Part shown: positions 46,294-57,426 of the stretch, in pieces | Layout: every line of letters begins with the position of its first letter | How positions within the stretch are numbered: the stretch's first letter is position 1 | Source of the DNA: Cepaea nemoralis | Lineage: Eukaryota > Mollusca > Gastropoda > Stylommatophora > Helicidae | Direction: 5' to 3' | NCBI GenBank assembly: GCA_014155875.1 | Contig: JACEFZ010001343.1 | Location: forward strand, 62,001-126,000 | Length of the DNA: 64,000 nucleotides | Made by a program: the position numbers and the translations under genes | Notes under the pieces: generated by a model | The model's input: the letters and a program-made list of their open reading frames with translations, nothing else | Database searches by the model: none | Told to the model about the DNA's origin: nothing

Positions 46294-46498
46294 GCAATAT
46301 GAATATCAGCTGCTTCTCCATGTGGATTGTGGAGCCCAAGTGTTGGAATGGCTTTCTAGACATATCTAGGAATGGATATATCAAAATCTCTCTGGGTATC
46401 TTCCATTGCCAGGCAGATGACTTGGGGCACTATGCTGTTGCAGTATATTGGTTCTGGGGCTCACAGTTAGACTACTTGAAGGAGATCAGCAGATGCAG
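46294..46498 (+). CDS. TSR gene exon 2: Ig-like segment
   Basis: Acceptor AAG at 46291-46293 after a T-rich tract; donor GTAAGT at 46499. Entry phase 1 and exit phase 2 agree with the neighbours. Residues 69-137 of the joined protein contain several Cys, an N-I-S glycosylation sequon, a central Trp, and the block IFHCQADDLGHYAVAV, which resembles the D-x-G-x-Y turn of an Ig-like domain. A loose likeness to the N-terminal part of THSD1 is noted but is weak. A second frame is also open for a while, so the reading depends on the phase agreement with exons 1 and 3. Confidence 0.55.
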
Positions 46499-46504
46499 GT
46501 AAGT

Positions 46505-47060
46505 TTATGATGCTAATCTTCTTCATCTTCTTTTACCATTATCTCCTATCAGGAGATTTAAATGATATACTTTTCAGGATCTGGCCACCACTCGCCACCT
46601 GCTCGGGGAGGCGAGGTCTCGGAGGTTTAACGCTGTGCCGCCAGCGTCTGCAGCCTACCTTGTGCCAGACGTATTGGTTACCCATTCCTCTGGAAAACAT
46701 GAGGCAAGGCCGAGAGAGGTAACATGTCGTTTGGGCACCACATGTTTCTCTGAAGCTCTGCCCAGGCATTGTGATGGAATTTTGGCCACATTCCAACTCA
46801 CATACTTTGGTCTGTCAAGACTGCAAGGTGCCACTCACTTATACAAGATTTGTTGAAGGCATGGGCCTTCAGCTTCTCATACCAAGCCGTTCTATTTATT
46901 GCTGTCTCTAGCAGCTCGCTCCATGTCCTTCTTGTATTATTCACAAGATGTCTATTCTTGTTCTAATCTCTACAACACATAGAACCATAATGTACTAGCC
47001 AGATAGTTGTCGTCCATTACTTTCTTAAAGCTGTTCACCCACATGTAATTTTGTCTTTCT
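46505..47060. other. Intron 2, left part
   Basis: No gene. GC-richer sequence at 46570-46760 has frames on both strands with no recognisable motif. Confidence 0.35.
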
Positions 47061-47064
47061 ATTG

Positions 47065-48650
47065 CATGAGTTGTTTCAGTTTCCCCACATCCAGCTAGTT
47101 GTTCCACTTGGTGAAGGAAAGTTGTTTCAGTTTCCCCACATCCAGCTAGTTGTTCCACCTTGGTGAAGGAAAGTTGTTTCAGTTTCCCCACATCCAGCTA
47201 GTTGTTCCACTTGGTGAAGGAAAGTTGTTTCAGTTTCCCCACATCCAGCTAGTTGTTCCACTTGGTGAAGGAAAGTTGTTTCAGTTTCCCCACATCCAGC
47301 TAGTTGTTTCCACTTGGTGAAGGAAAGTTTGTTTCAGTTTCCCCACATCCAGCTAGTTGTTTCCACTTGGTGAAGGAAAGTTGTTTCAGTTTCCCCACAT
47401 CCAGCTAGTTGTTCCACTTGGTGAAGGAAAGTTGTTTCAGTTTCCCCACATCCAGCTAGTTGTTCCACTTGGTGAAGGAAAGTTGTTTCAGTTTCCCACA
47501 TCCAGCTAGTGTTCCACTTGGTGAAGGGAAAGTTGTTTCAGTTTCCCCACATCCAGCTAGTTGTTCCACTTGGTGAAGGAAAGTTGTTTCAGTTTCCCAC
47601 ATCCAGCTAGTTGTTCCACTTGGTGAAGGAAAGTTGTTTCAGTTTCCCACATCCAGCTAGTTGTTCCACTTGGTGAAGGAAGTTGTTTCAGTTTCCCCAC
47701 ATCCAGCTAGTTGTTCCACTTGGTGAAGGAAAGTTGTTTCAGTTTCCCACATCCAGCTAGTTGTTCCACTTGGTGAAGGAAAGTTGTTTCAGTTTCCCCA
47801 CATCCAGCTAGTTGTTCCACTTGGTGAAGGAAAGTTGTTTCAGTTTCCCACATCCAGCTAGTTGTTCCACTTGGTGAAGGAAAGTTGTTTCAGTTTCCCC
47901 ACATCCAGCTAGTTGTTCCACTTGGTGAAGGAAAGTTGTTTCAGTTTCCCCACATCCAGCTAGTTGTTCCACTTGGTGAAGGAAAGTTGTTTCAGTTTCC
48001 CCACATCCAGCTAGTTGTTCCACTTGGTGAAGGAAAGTTGTTTCAGTTTCCCCACATCCAGCTAGTTGTTCCACTTGGTGAAGGAAAGTTGTTTCAGTTT
48101 CCCCACATCCAGCTAGTTGTTCCACTTGGTGAAGGAAAGTTGTTTCAGTTTCCCCACATCCAGCTAGTTGTTCCACTTGGTGAAGGAAAGTTGTTTCAGT
48201 TTCCCCACATCCAGCTAGTTGTTCCACTTGGTGAAGGAAAGTTGTTTCAGTTTCCCCACATCCAGCTAGTTGTTCCACTTGGTGAAGGAAAGTTGTTTCA
48301 GTTTCCCCACATCCAGCTAGTTGTTCCACTTGGTGAAGGAAAGTTGTTTCAGTTTCCCCACATCCAGCTAGTTGTTCCACTTGGTGAAGGAAAGTTGTTT
48401 CAGTTTCCCCACATCCAGCTAGTTGTTCCACTTGGTGAAGGAAAGTTGTTTCAGTTTCCCACATCCAGCTAGTTGTTCCACTTGGTGAAGGAAAGTTGTT
48501 TCAGTTTCCCCACATCCAGCTAGTTGTTCCACTTGGTGAAGGAAAGTTGTTTCAGTTTCCCCACATCCAGCTAGTTGTTCAACTTGGTGAAGGAAAGTTG
48601 TTTCAGTTTCCCCACATCCAGCTAGTTGTTCGACTTGGTGAAGGAAAGGA
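47065..48650. repeat. 51-bp minisatellite, about 31 copies, in intron 2
   Basis: Unit landmarks are CAGTTTCCCCACATCCAGCT, AGTTGTTCCACTTGGTGAAG and GAAAGTTGTTT. As 51 is a multiple of three, intact runs (47885-48472) are open on both strands as 17-residue repeats. The left half is less uniform, with single-base losses in the CCCC run and extra T or G bases. The right half is almost homogeneous. No flanking exon signals support translation. Confidence 0.95.
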
Positions 48651-49019
48651 GAAACAAAGTTCCTGTGGAAATCATACTCTTGTACCGGGTCGGGAGGGAA
48701 GCTTTCTACACTAACCTCGCTCCGATAGGATACAAACCATTTTCAGGGCTTATAAGACCTGGATGTCGATGTTTTGGACTTAAGAGTTAAAATGCTGTCT
48801 TCTAGATCATTCACAAACCAGCCGACCAAATGTGGATTTATCATTACTGTTCATAGAGTTTTATTGAGTCAAGAACTGACATGACAGCACTCGGGACATT
48901 CCCATTCATACTTCATCCTCATCTGCAACAGCTAGGGAAGAGTCCCAAAACTAAAGGTACCAGTAGCCGTCTGATTATGTGTCCATCTGGCCTTTCCTCG
49001 GAATTCATAAAGACCAAGG

Positions 49020-49630
49020 AACTGCGGTAGCATACTGAGTAGACACTCGACTGCCCAGTGGTCATGGATTCGAATCTGCATTGGGAGAGATTGTTAAAAC
49101 TTAAAAAAATGAGCAAGTGTAAAATGGCTACTAGGAGATGTCTTGGGAAGTAAAAGCAGCTGGAGTTATACTGACCACATCACCCGCTGATACTGACCAC
49201 ATCAGCCACTGATACTGACCACATCAGCCACTGATACTGACCACATCAGCCACTGATACTGACCACATCAGCCACTGATACTGACCACATCAGCCACTGA
49301 TACTGACCACATCAGCCACTGATACTGACCACATCAGCCACTGATACTGACCATATCAGCCACTGATACTGACCATATCAGCCACTGATACTGACCACAT
49401 CAACCACTGATACTGACCACATCAGCCACTTCAGCCACTGATACTGACCACATCAGCCACTGATACTGACCATATCAGCCACTGATACTAACATCATCAC
49501 CCACTGATACTGACCACATCAGCCACTGATACTGACCACATCACCCACTGATACTGACCACATCAGCCACCGGAGGCCGGTTGATCTATACAGATATGGG
49601 TCTAGCACCACATTTCAGTGTGTCTTAAGA
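49020..49630 (+). repeat. SINE family D with an internal 21-bp minisatellite
   Basis: The head ACTGCGGTAGCATACTGAGT and the body AAATGGCTACTAGGAGATG, then a landmark like ACTGACCACATCACCCGCTGA, matching one segment of other family D copies. That segment is repeated about 18 times (49170-49575; ACTGACCACATCAGCCACTGA-type unit, 21 bp). The SINE then resumes with GGCCGGTTGATCTATACAG and CTAGCACCACAT. Confidence 0.85.
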
Positions 49631-49684
49631 TGTGTAAATGGGTTCTGTTATTTTTTTTACTTTTATTCATAAAGTTAGTGCAGG

Positions 49685-49970
49685 TCCGCATGGCCGAATG
49701 GATAAGAATGCATGTCCTTAAACATCCGGTGTGCTGATGCCGAGGTTAGCGGTTCAACCCCTACTCCGAACAGCTGGACTAAAATGTTGACCTGTCGTCC
49801 TTGACTTTGGGACGTAAATTATAAGTACCTCTGAAGTTGGAGTGGGTTCGCCTGATGGCGAGGGACACTGTTAGGGAAAGCTAATCCACATGCAAAATTC
49901 AGTCCATCACTACTATAAATAGTGTGTAAGGTCTATGCTTGAGTCCAAAGCGAGCAAGCGCAAAAAAAAA
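49685..49970 (+). repeat. SINE family B, well preserved, in intron 2
   Basis: Head CATGGCCGAATGGATAAG and AGCGGTTCAACCCCT; body GTCGTCCTTGACTTTGGGAC and GGAAAGCTAATCCACATGC; A-rich tail. Confidence 0.8.
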
Positions 49971-49977
49971 ATAAAAT

Positions 49978-50233
49978 AAAATTAGTTGCATATCCTTTAC
50001 AGGATGTCGGCAGTCAACACCAGCATGTTTTGCTGTTGTTGATGTCTTGGCAAGTTATATGTTCATTAGTTTGCCATTGCTTACTGAACAACCGGTACCC
50101 ATACCATTTTGTAAAAACCCAGCGCAACGCGATCTGCTGTCAAATCATGTGCAGTTGTGTTTCAAGTGCAGATATGCAGGATCACGAACCACATCCGTAA
50201 CCCCTTCGTCACTGAGACCGGCTTTTAAAAAAA
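49978..50233 (-). repeat. SINE family C (first of a tandem pair)
   Basis: Reverse strand: head near 50233 with GGTTCGTGATCC as B-box; tail at 49978 with a block ending GATATGCAACTAA. Nearly full length. Confidence 0.8.
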
Positions 50234-50235
50234 AA

Positions 50236-50455
50236 AGTTAGTTGCATGTCATTTACAGGACATAGCCATCAACCCCAGCAGTTTTTGGCTGTTCGTGATT
50301 TCTAGGCAAGTTTATGTTCAGTAATTTACCATTGCTTTCTGAACAACCAGCACCCATATCATTTCATAAAAAACCAACACAGCTGTGTTTCAAACGCAGG
50401 TATGCGGGATTACGAACTGTACCCATAACCCATTCGCCACGGAGCCGACATTAAT
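50236..50455 (-). repeat. SINE family C (second of a tandem pair)
   Basis: Same orientation as the preceding copy and separated from it by an A run. The tail of this copy meets the head of the other. Sequence divergence shows two separate copies, not a recent duplication. Confidence 0.8.
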
Positions 50456-50551
50456 AAAGACTAGTATCTAATTATGTAAAAATGTCTATAAATGTAAGTA
50501 CAATACTGTTTCTGTCTCTTGCCCAATTGTAGTTTTGCTGTTCTACCACAG

Positions 50552-51113
50552 ACATTTCAGCGTGTGCAGGATTAGAGCCCTGACTGTGGGATACTCACTC
50601 TCTAGTAAACACTGGTTGAATATACTAGTGAACTCAAGTACAGGTTCATTTCTCGGATCAATCTCAGTTGCTGCTGATCTGAGGCTTCTAAAGAAGGATT
50701 TGTCCTTGATGAATACCACCAGAACTGATACTGTCAGTATGATCACTCAGAATCACACAGTTGTTCGTAGAAGCAGACACAGCACTCTCTTGCTTACAGA
50801 AGCAACAGAAAGCATGCCGAGGCACAGAGTGGAAATGAATGCTAGCAGAAATAAACGAGATGTGAATGAAGCTGAAGACCTTGCCGTGTTGATGGAAGGA
50901 GAAAACCCTGAATCCAAGGCTAAAATTGTAGAGCTGATCTCATCTGACTTTGCTTCGGGAAGATTCAATGATCCTGTTGTTTCACAAAAGGGTGATACCT
51001 GGAGTAATAAACTAGGCCCCAAACTGGGCAAGATGGTTCAGAATTTATATGTTGATCTGAATGCTCAGTCACAGGCAGCCCAGGTGGAAACTGCCAAGGA
51101 TGAATTGGACATG
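50552..51113 (+). CDS. TSR gene exon 3: Ser/Thr-rich, glycosylated, furin-type site
   Basis: The acceptor CTACCACAG ends at 50551 after TTTTGCTGTT; donor ATG|GTAATA. 187 residues in phase 2 to phase 0. Joined residues 137-324 include four N-glycosylation sequons (near 164, 191, 204 and 233) and RNKR at 236-239, a clear proprotein-convertase site. An acidic then amphipathic stretch follows (EAEDLAVLMEGENPESKAKI). A slightly longer exon from 50533 is also possible, but its phase does not fit exon 2. The segment is not recognised as a named domain. The protein may be cleaved here, leaving a C-terminal part with the TSRs. Confidence 0.65.
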
Positions 51114-51224
51114 GTAATATATTTATTCTTTCTCATACATCATATTTAACCCTTTTCAATCCCAGAATATTTCCCAGCAGTTGTCAAAGGTAAATGAAGT
51201 TAAAAAACAAGTAAAGGATCCTTT

Positions 51225-51480
51225 AAAAAAAGTCGCTTAAAATCAGACAGGGTCGACTTCATTGCACCAGGTTTCTATCCTATATGGCTCATTCTCTTTC
51301 CAAAGCACGGCTGCCGAAAATGTCGCACATAGCACAAACTCCGTAGCTCCAGCGATGACCCCCAAGAGTCTCAGAAAAAAAATGCACTCATGAACCGAAG
51401 TACGCTGCCCAGAATCGAACCCACAATCTTCAGAGCTCTTAGTCAGACAGCTTGACCACTTCTCCACACAGACTCCCAAA
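51225..51480 (-). repeat. SINE family A in intron 3
   Basis: Reverse strand: head near 51470 with a GATTGTGGGTTCGATTCTGG B-box region; tail at 51235 with GTGCAATGAAGTCGACCC. Confidence 0.8.
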
Positions 51481-51489
51481 AAGGATCCT

Positions 51490-51650
51490 TTCACATGCCT
51501 AAAGGTATATGGTGCTGGCACATATTTACATCGACCAGTCAGCACTCGGTGGGTCATGTGGTCTGTAGCACACTGGCTGTCTTTACTTCCCTGGGCATTT
51601 TCTGGTACCTATTTTAGCTGGCTCAACCTGGCAGCCCAGGTCAGTTTAGC
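51490..51650 (-). repeat. SINE family D fragment in intron 3
   Basis: Contains GACCAGTCAGCACTCGGTGG, TCTTTACTTCCCTGGGCATT and CAGCCCAGGTCAG, the reverse of the family D body. Confidence 0.7.
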
Positions 51651-51694
51651 AAAAATTTGCTTGATGGGATTTCGACCATATGCTAGCCACTGCA

Positions 51695-52085
51695 CTAGAA
51701 GGTATGTGTATAATAAATACATGAGTTAAAACTACTGTCTAAGCTTGTGCTTGATTGAAAACTACGATGGAAAATCACCAGTACATTACTTTATTATAAG
51801 AGGCTTAAATATATACAAGGTAAGTATATGTGTATAATAAATACATGAGTTAAAATTATTGTCTAAACTTGTGCTTGATTGAAAACTGTGATAGAAAATC
51901 AGCAGTACATTACTTTGTAATAAGAGACTTAAATATATACTAGCCACTGCACTAGAAGGTAAGTGTATCTATAATAAATTCATGAGTTAAAATTATTGTC
52001 TAAGCTTGTGCTTGATTGAAAACTACGATGGAAACTCAGCAGTACATTACTTTATTATAAGAGACTTAAATATATACTGGCAGTG
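51695..52085. repeat. Three tandem copies of a 125-140-bp unit in intron 3
   Basis: Landmarks ATAATAAATACATGAGTTAA, CTTGTGCTTGATTGAAAACT, CAGTACATTACTTTATTATA and AGACTTAAATATATAC occur three times. The last unit lengthens into a 66-codon chance frame. Confidence 0.85.
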
Positions 52086-52329
52086 CATAACAAGTAAGAG
52101 TGCACATGATGCAATAGTTGGGACTCTCTGGGAAGTGCCAGTTAACACAGCACTCATTGCTTGGGGCGTAGAAGAGTTAATTAGCCAGGTGTTTGTAATG
52201 TGTTAATTAACTGTCATCATCTTCCACTTTTGCTGCCACAGTATCATGGGGAGGAATAGTAGGCACTGCATCAACCAATGGACCCCACTGGATAGTGTAA
52301 TTCCTTGTGATTGTACAATGCCTTTGATG

Positions 52330-53290
52330 TCGTCAATCTATTTTATTCTCGGGCGTCCTCTTGCTCTCATATCAGATCTTCTTTTATATAGGGCCAGTGC
52401 TGGTAGTTGATGGTGTTGCATTCTAACGAGATGGCCAAATAATTTAATCTTCTGTCTTTCAGTATATGTGGCACATGGTGTTGATACCATTGTCTGTCGG
52501 ATAACATCATTTCTTATTCGGTCTTGGATAGTTAATTTGACAGCACTCCTCAAGCATCTCATCTCGCAGGTGTGTATGGATTTTGCATAAGTGTGATTTG
52601 GATAATGTCCAAGTTTGATGTTGGTATTATAGGGTTAGTGTGAATATTCTATTTACTGATCTGTTGCATATTTGAATGTTTCAGTATGGATGATAGTAGA
52701 TGTATAAACGCACTTACTTTTTACATCTGATTTTGATTTCTCTGTCTTTTCTGCCATCTTCTGTTATCATATTTCCAAGATATTTTAATTCTTTAGCTTG
52801 TTTCAGGGATGTGCTATTTATCAGTATACTTAGTGAACCAGGAGATCTGTTAACTTGCATTACTTCAATTTTGGCTGTATTTATATTCATATTGTATCTA
52901 CTGCATGTTTAAGACAGCTTATTAACTGATTCAGTGCCAAACAAAAATTAGATTTAGACCAAACATGGTACACAATCAAATGAACAAGTTCTGTATTTCC
53001 GTTCAGTGAGCATTGCATTGAAACTGCGGAAGATACTATGAAACAAACAAAATAACACACTGAACCTAGTATGGCGACATATTGTCCTTCTGTTCAAATG
53101 GGAGGTCCTATTTAGCGATATATTTCGGCACTGAATCAGTTAATTTGATTATGCAGTCTGCCCTCGTCACTATAAAACAGGCACTGATCATCTAATACAA
53201 GCTCATATATTGCGGGTGAATCTGTTGTTTTATCTTGAGTAAAGAGTTCAAAATTTCCTGAATCTGTTCTGTCAGGGCTTACTTCTTTGA
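52330..53290 (-). pseudogene. LINE reverse transcriptase fragment, split by a MITE
   Basis: The - strand order: a VSPDRTDSGNFELFTQDK block near 53250, LDDQCLFYSDEGRLHNQI near 53160 (catalytic FADD degraded), then after the MITE NMNINTAKIEVMQVNRSPG, KYLGNMITEDGRKDREI, and MRCLRSAVKLTIQDRIRN with a KIKLFGHLVRMQHHQLPALA block. It ends near 52330. Frame breaks and a stop show it is inactive. Confidence 0.75.
52926..53139. mobile_element. TTAA-flanked MITE (214 bp)
   Basis: The ends CTGATTCAGTGCC and GGCACTGAATCAG are a perfect inverted repeat, with TTAA on both sides (52922-52925 and 53140-53143). TTAA duplication is typical of piggyBac, but the end sequence is not the usual CCC start, so the superfamily is open. 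Removing it rejoins the LINE reading on both sides. Confidence 0.85.
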
Positions 53291-53334
53291 GTATTCTGTC
53301 TACGTAGATAATAAATAACTGTAACCATGGATAT

Positions 53335-53600
53335 GTGTCGGAACATCGGTAGCGTAGTGACTAGCATACTGGCCTGCCAGCCCTGTGGTCATAGGCTGAT
53401 TTTTGCATTGACATGGATTCTTATAGTGTATTTGGGTTCCCATGATGACTCAATCCAAAATTGGTACCAGGAAATAGCCTGAGAAATAAAGGCAGCCAGT
53501 GTGATATTGATCACATGACCCATTGAATGGCGATTGGTCTATACAAGAATATGGGGCTAGCACCATATGCTCAATATACCCCCAGGTGGTTAAAGGTCCT
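53335..53600 (+). repeat. SINE family D, full-length copy
   Basis: Head GGTAGCGTAGTGACTAGCAT with CTGTGGTCATAGGCTGAT; body TGGTACCAGGAAATAGCC, TATTGATCACATGACCCATT; end GGGGCTAGCACCATATGC. Only one copy of the segment expanded at 49170 is present. Confidence 0.75.
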
Positions 53601-54330
53601 GTACTTACTGTCAAATTTTGCCTATTGGAGTGTTTACTCTCAACCAAATGAAAGGAATATTTTATATTGAAAGATAGGTTGGCAGCTGGTCTCGGTTCGA
53701 AGCTCCGAAAGGCGGACAGTTGAAGCATTGCTTTGTTGATCCAGCAGCTTGTCTTGTTCCAGCTTTATTGGTGTCAGATTTCCTCTGGAGTAAACTAGGC
53801 AGGCTGAGACAACAACAAAACTTTATTTTCAAAGGGTTAAGAATTGGGCACGCAGGCCAGTCTAACATTCTGCCCTTCTATCACTCTCTTTCATACATTA
53901 TATCATTCACACATCATTCAAGGCTAACTGAAAACGGCAACAATATAAAAGATATGCATTATAAAGGCATGGGAAAAATGAAAAATCAATACTACACGAC
54001 TCAGTAATAGTAATAACTGGTGTGGCACTTGTTATTAGCTATGATGAATATACTGGCCTACCAAAAGGGGACTGGCTGTTACACTAGGGTTTTATTATTA
54101 TTATTATGAAGGATCATGCCTCATGGGCATCACATGGTCTCTATAATTCAGGTCAGGTTTTGTGCTATGGAGTCTTAACTCCATCACAAACTACGTCTGT
54201 GAAGATGGCAAGGTGCCAGTGCATATCTATCCTGATTCAGTCATGTGTTTCCACTTGGGGGTAGGGTGTAGAAGTGTATTTTGTTTGTCTTGGTTGAAAA
54301 TGTTATTAACATTATCTTCATCTTGTTCCC
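53601..54330. other. Intron 3, right part
   Basis: No gene or known element. Short frames at 53660-54010 have no motif. Confidence 0.35.
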
Positions 54331-54336
54331 TGCCAG

Positions 54337-54565
54337 ATTTCTCCACACATGATCAAGTTAAGGCAACAAATTAAACATGCAGAACGAGAAATTGCACACT
54401 CTGATCACGAACTCAAAGTAGCAAATAAAAAGCATGCTGACGCCGTGGCCAAAGGCGGAGATACTTCTCAGTCGCTGTGGAGCAAATCTAGGGTAGAAAA
54501 AAGATTGGACTACTGGATACAGGCATGGAAGAATATGAAGAAAGAATATGAATCTACTTATACAG
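54337..54565 (+). CDS. TSR gene exon 4: charged helical segment
   Basis: Acceptor CTGCCAG at 54330-54336 with a strong pyrimidine tract; donor ACAG|GTAGTA. Phase 0 to phase 1. The 76 residues are rich in Lys, Glu, Gln and Ala, with KLRQQIKHAEREIAHSDHEL followed by a second helix with KRLDYWIQAWKNMKKEYEST. They look like one or two amphipathic or coiled-coil helices. No cysteines. Could mediate oligomerisation or act as a stalk; this is inference. Confidence 0.7.
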
Positions 54566-54604
54566 GTAGTATGAAATTCTTGGTTATCACAAATCTGTGA
54601 TTGT

Positions 54605-54665
54605 TCCATGTAGGTAGGTGGGTAGGCAGGCAGACAGGCATTTAGTTAGGTAGGTAGGTAGGAAG
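54605..54665. repeat. (TAGG)n-type microsatellite
   Basis: Imperfect TAGG/CAGG units next to the exon 4 donor. Confidence 0.85.
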
Positions 54666-54744
54666 GAGAATTCACTCCTATTTAGTCACAATTTAACAAA
54701 ACTTGACATGCCTTGTAACTTGACATGCCTTGTAACTGTACATG

Positions 54745-54965
54745 CCTTGAGGTATATTGGGCATATGGTGCTTGCGCCATATTTTTATACAGCAGGTTAT
54801 GCTGGCACCATCACGTTGGCCACATTTACTTCTTAATTAAGACATTTCCTGGTAACCATTTGGATCAACTAGGTCACTTTAAAAAATCCACCTCGATCCG
54901 TAATCAAACTGATGACCACCTGATTGGCAGACAAGATGTGTTGGCCACTGTGCCAGCACGGCTTC
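54745..54965 (-). repeat. SINE family D in intron 4
   Basis: Reverse copy: GGGCATATGGTGCTTGCGCC, the AAGACATTTCCTGGTAACC block, and a head with GTGTTGGCCACTGTGCCAGC. Confidence 0.7.
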
Positions 54966-54989
54966 CTTTAAGTCACAGTGACACTAAAT

Positions 54990-55585
54990 GCTAGTGTTCT
55001 TTCAGAGAATTAGGAAACTAACAGGGGCAGGTGGTAGGGAACGATGTCTGACATCAGACGAGCTACTCTTTACTGGTCCTTGTACCAGCATGGACAGACT
55101 TGGCAATTCAAGGCACATTTTAACTAATACAAATCTGCTCTTTGAAAAATGTAAAAATAGTCCCATAACAGATACTGCTGTTGAGGTGGGAAGTGTCAGG
55201 CCGTCACATATTTTGAGCCATGAAGTGAAGTGGCCGGTACCCTTCTTCTACCTTTTCCCTTCACAGACAATTTTCAAAACGTTCTGAAAATTTCTGATGC
55301 CCATGTTGTGAGGCTGGGTTGACTCCAGAACTGCTGTGGTTGAAAAAAAAATTCTGTTTCTGCTAGGGATTGAACCTGAAGTACTGTCTTGACAGACAAG
55401 TGCATTAATCACTATGCCAAATATAGCTCCCACGCTTTTAAAGGGCGGTGGGGAAAAGCCAGTAGTTTCAGACCAACACTACCAAAGTAACAGCAGCTAT
55501 TTTGACAGTAGATAAATCAGTGTTAGTGTTAGCAACTCTATAAAATAGCTTTTGAGAGAATGGCCTCACAACAAAGTATATCATA
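54990..55585. other. Intron 4, gene-free part
   Basis: Nothing firm. 55340-55440 has a tRNA-like look on the - strand (GGTTCAATCCC with a head of tRNA type), perhaps a SINE head, not pursued. Confidence 0.35.
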
Positions 55586-55589
55586 AATA

Positions 55590-55985
55590 ACCCATACTTT
55601 TGTATGCATGTGAAACATGGACATTAAGCAAACAAGCTGAGAAAGATCCAGTGGCATTGGAAGTGGTTTCTGAGGAACATGCAAAGAATACCTCCGATTG
55701 CCAGAACAATGAATGAGAAAGTCCTACAAGAAACAAAACCATAAATTGATTAGAGAAATTAGGCAGTCAAGATTTTTTTCAGAATATTATGAGGAGAAAT
55801 AAACTTAAAATTTTGTGACAACTGGCAAATGTTGATAGCAAAAGAGTAGTTAAAAGGCAAAGAGATAAATACTTAAATGGCTTGGCCACATGGCATAATC
55901 GGGGTAAAGAACACAGACATAATCTAAGACTGGTGTTCGTATGAGATGGCAATCCATGGCATCCCACTGCTTATCAGCACGGTCA
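55590..55985 (+). pseudogene. RTE/BovB-like LINE 3' fragment
   Basis: Matches the 6210-type subfamily: TTTGTATGCATGTGAAAC, CAAGCTGAGAAAGATC, GTCCTACAAGAAAC, GGCTTGGCCACATGGCAT. Many indels. Confidence 0.75.
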
Positions 55986-56234
55986 ATGATGAATATGATA
56001 AAGACACATGTTAGTTGCATATTGAACGGAAGACTTCAGAAAGCATTTGTTTCTTTCATTAAAAAATATTTCTAGGTCCCAAAATAATTTGACTTCATAT
56101 TCTTTGACACATTATTCGTGCTGCCCAGAGCTTCAAAGAGGCGAATACACTCATCTAAAACAATCTATGCCAATGAAGTGCAGAGAACAACATGAAGATT
56201 ACAAACCAGAGCATGGGTTCATAAACAATTCTCA

Positions 56235-56360
56235 TAATTAAAACAGGACCCTGCACTCCGAGCACAGTGTCAGTGAATGTGTCTTAGAAACCTGCCACTA
56301 TGGGACACTGAAGCAAGCACCAGAGCACATCCTACACGACTGCTTAGATTTTGTCATGGG
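56235..56360 (+). pseudogene. Fragment of a LINE C-terminus
   Basis: Translation ECVLETCHYGTLKQAPEHIL then HDC matches the C-C-x-T-x-E-H-I-L-x-x-C block found at the end of several LINE polyproteins. Interrupted downstream by the hAT element at 56405. Confidence 0.6.
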
Positions 56361-56404
56361 ATAATGAAAATCTGCCCATGGAGCAGTCCTGCAAGACTAT
56401 AGAG

Positions 56405-56702
56405 CAGTGGTTCTCAACCTTTTTTGGCCCGAGCCCCCCTTCACCATATTTTCAGAACATCATTCCCCCCTTTCGTATTTCCTACCTAAAAATTTGGCCC
56501 GTGCCCCCTTTCACCATATTTTCAGAACGCCATTTCCCCCCCCCCTTTCGTATTTCCTACCAAATAAGTAATTGATTCTTATATTAACGCGATCTTGAAA
56601 TAATCTTCAAACACCCCCCCCCCCCCCACCCACACACACACCCCCCCCCCTCCACCCCCCCCCCCCCCCCCCCCCCCCACCCCATCCGATTGAGAACCAC
56701 TG
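56405..56702. mobile_element. hAT-type non-autonomous element (298 bp)
   Basis: Ends CAGTGGTTCTCAACC and TTGAGAACCACTG. The 8-bp duplication CTATAGAG lies at 56397-56404 and 56703-56710. Very long C tracts near the right end. Sister of 21708-22160. Confidence 0.92.
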
Positions 56703-56710
56703 CTATAGAG

Positions 56711-57420
56711 GGTGTGAAGATCTCAGGTGGATCACCCTGTTGTGGTCACAAACAGGACAACTGACATTGGCATATATGTTCATGGAGAGAACTAAACCTA
56801 TACTGTTAAATCTAGAGGTGAGGAAACATTGCTGGTGTTGGATAGGACAGACAAAGAAAAACTGGAGAATAGAATGTCCTTTATCTGGAACCCTACGGGA
56901 CAAATGAAATAGAGGAAGGCCTAACAACACACAGAGAAGAGAATTGAAGACAGAAATTAATAAAATTGGGAGGAAATTGGTGGAACTGCATGAGTTAGCA
57001 ACATATAAGATGGCTTGGAGTGAGAGTGAATTGGTTTAGGGCATATGTTAAAATGTGGGATATAAGGTGAAAGAAGAAAATGAACATTTCTTCACTGAAT
57101 CAGTTCAGGTTGATGTTATTTTTAGGCATTTAGGTGGTTCCAACAAATTTTGTGCAGACAGAAAGGATTTGCTTTAAATTTATGACTTACTATGGGGATA
57201 AAAATGTTCCACATTTGAACAATCTCAGTGACGTTGTGCTTTAAGTATTTCAGCCAAAGTATATCTCATTTATTCACATTATATGATATAAAACTGCAGT
57301 ATGCACCCGACAAAACGTTTGTGGCTTCTGTATTTAAATTCACTAAGGGAATACATTGTTGTGATGTTATTTTAGCAGAATTAACAAACATGATGCATGT
57401 ATAACTATATTTTATCCCTG
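56711..57420. other. Intron 4, right part
   Basis: No gene. 56711-57060 may continue the LINE fragment at 56235, without clear motifs. Confidence 0.35.
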
Positions 57421-57426
57421 TTACAG

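Noticed and set aside
47808..48714. 218- and 195-codon frames of a 17-residue repeat
   Set aside because: The 51-bp minisatellite leaves frames open on both strands; the outer units carry frameshifts and the array lies in an intron.
49170..49575. CRISPR-like array
   Set aside because: Contiguous 21-bp repeats with no spacers, inside a SINE.
50535..50551. Longer exon 3 starting at 50533 with a TTG-initiated frame
   Set aside because: The phase does not fit exon 2, while the acceptor at 50551 fits exactly and has a better pyrimidine tract.
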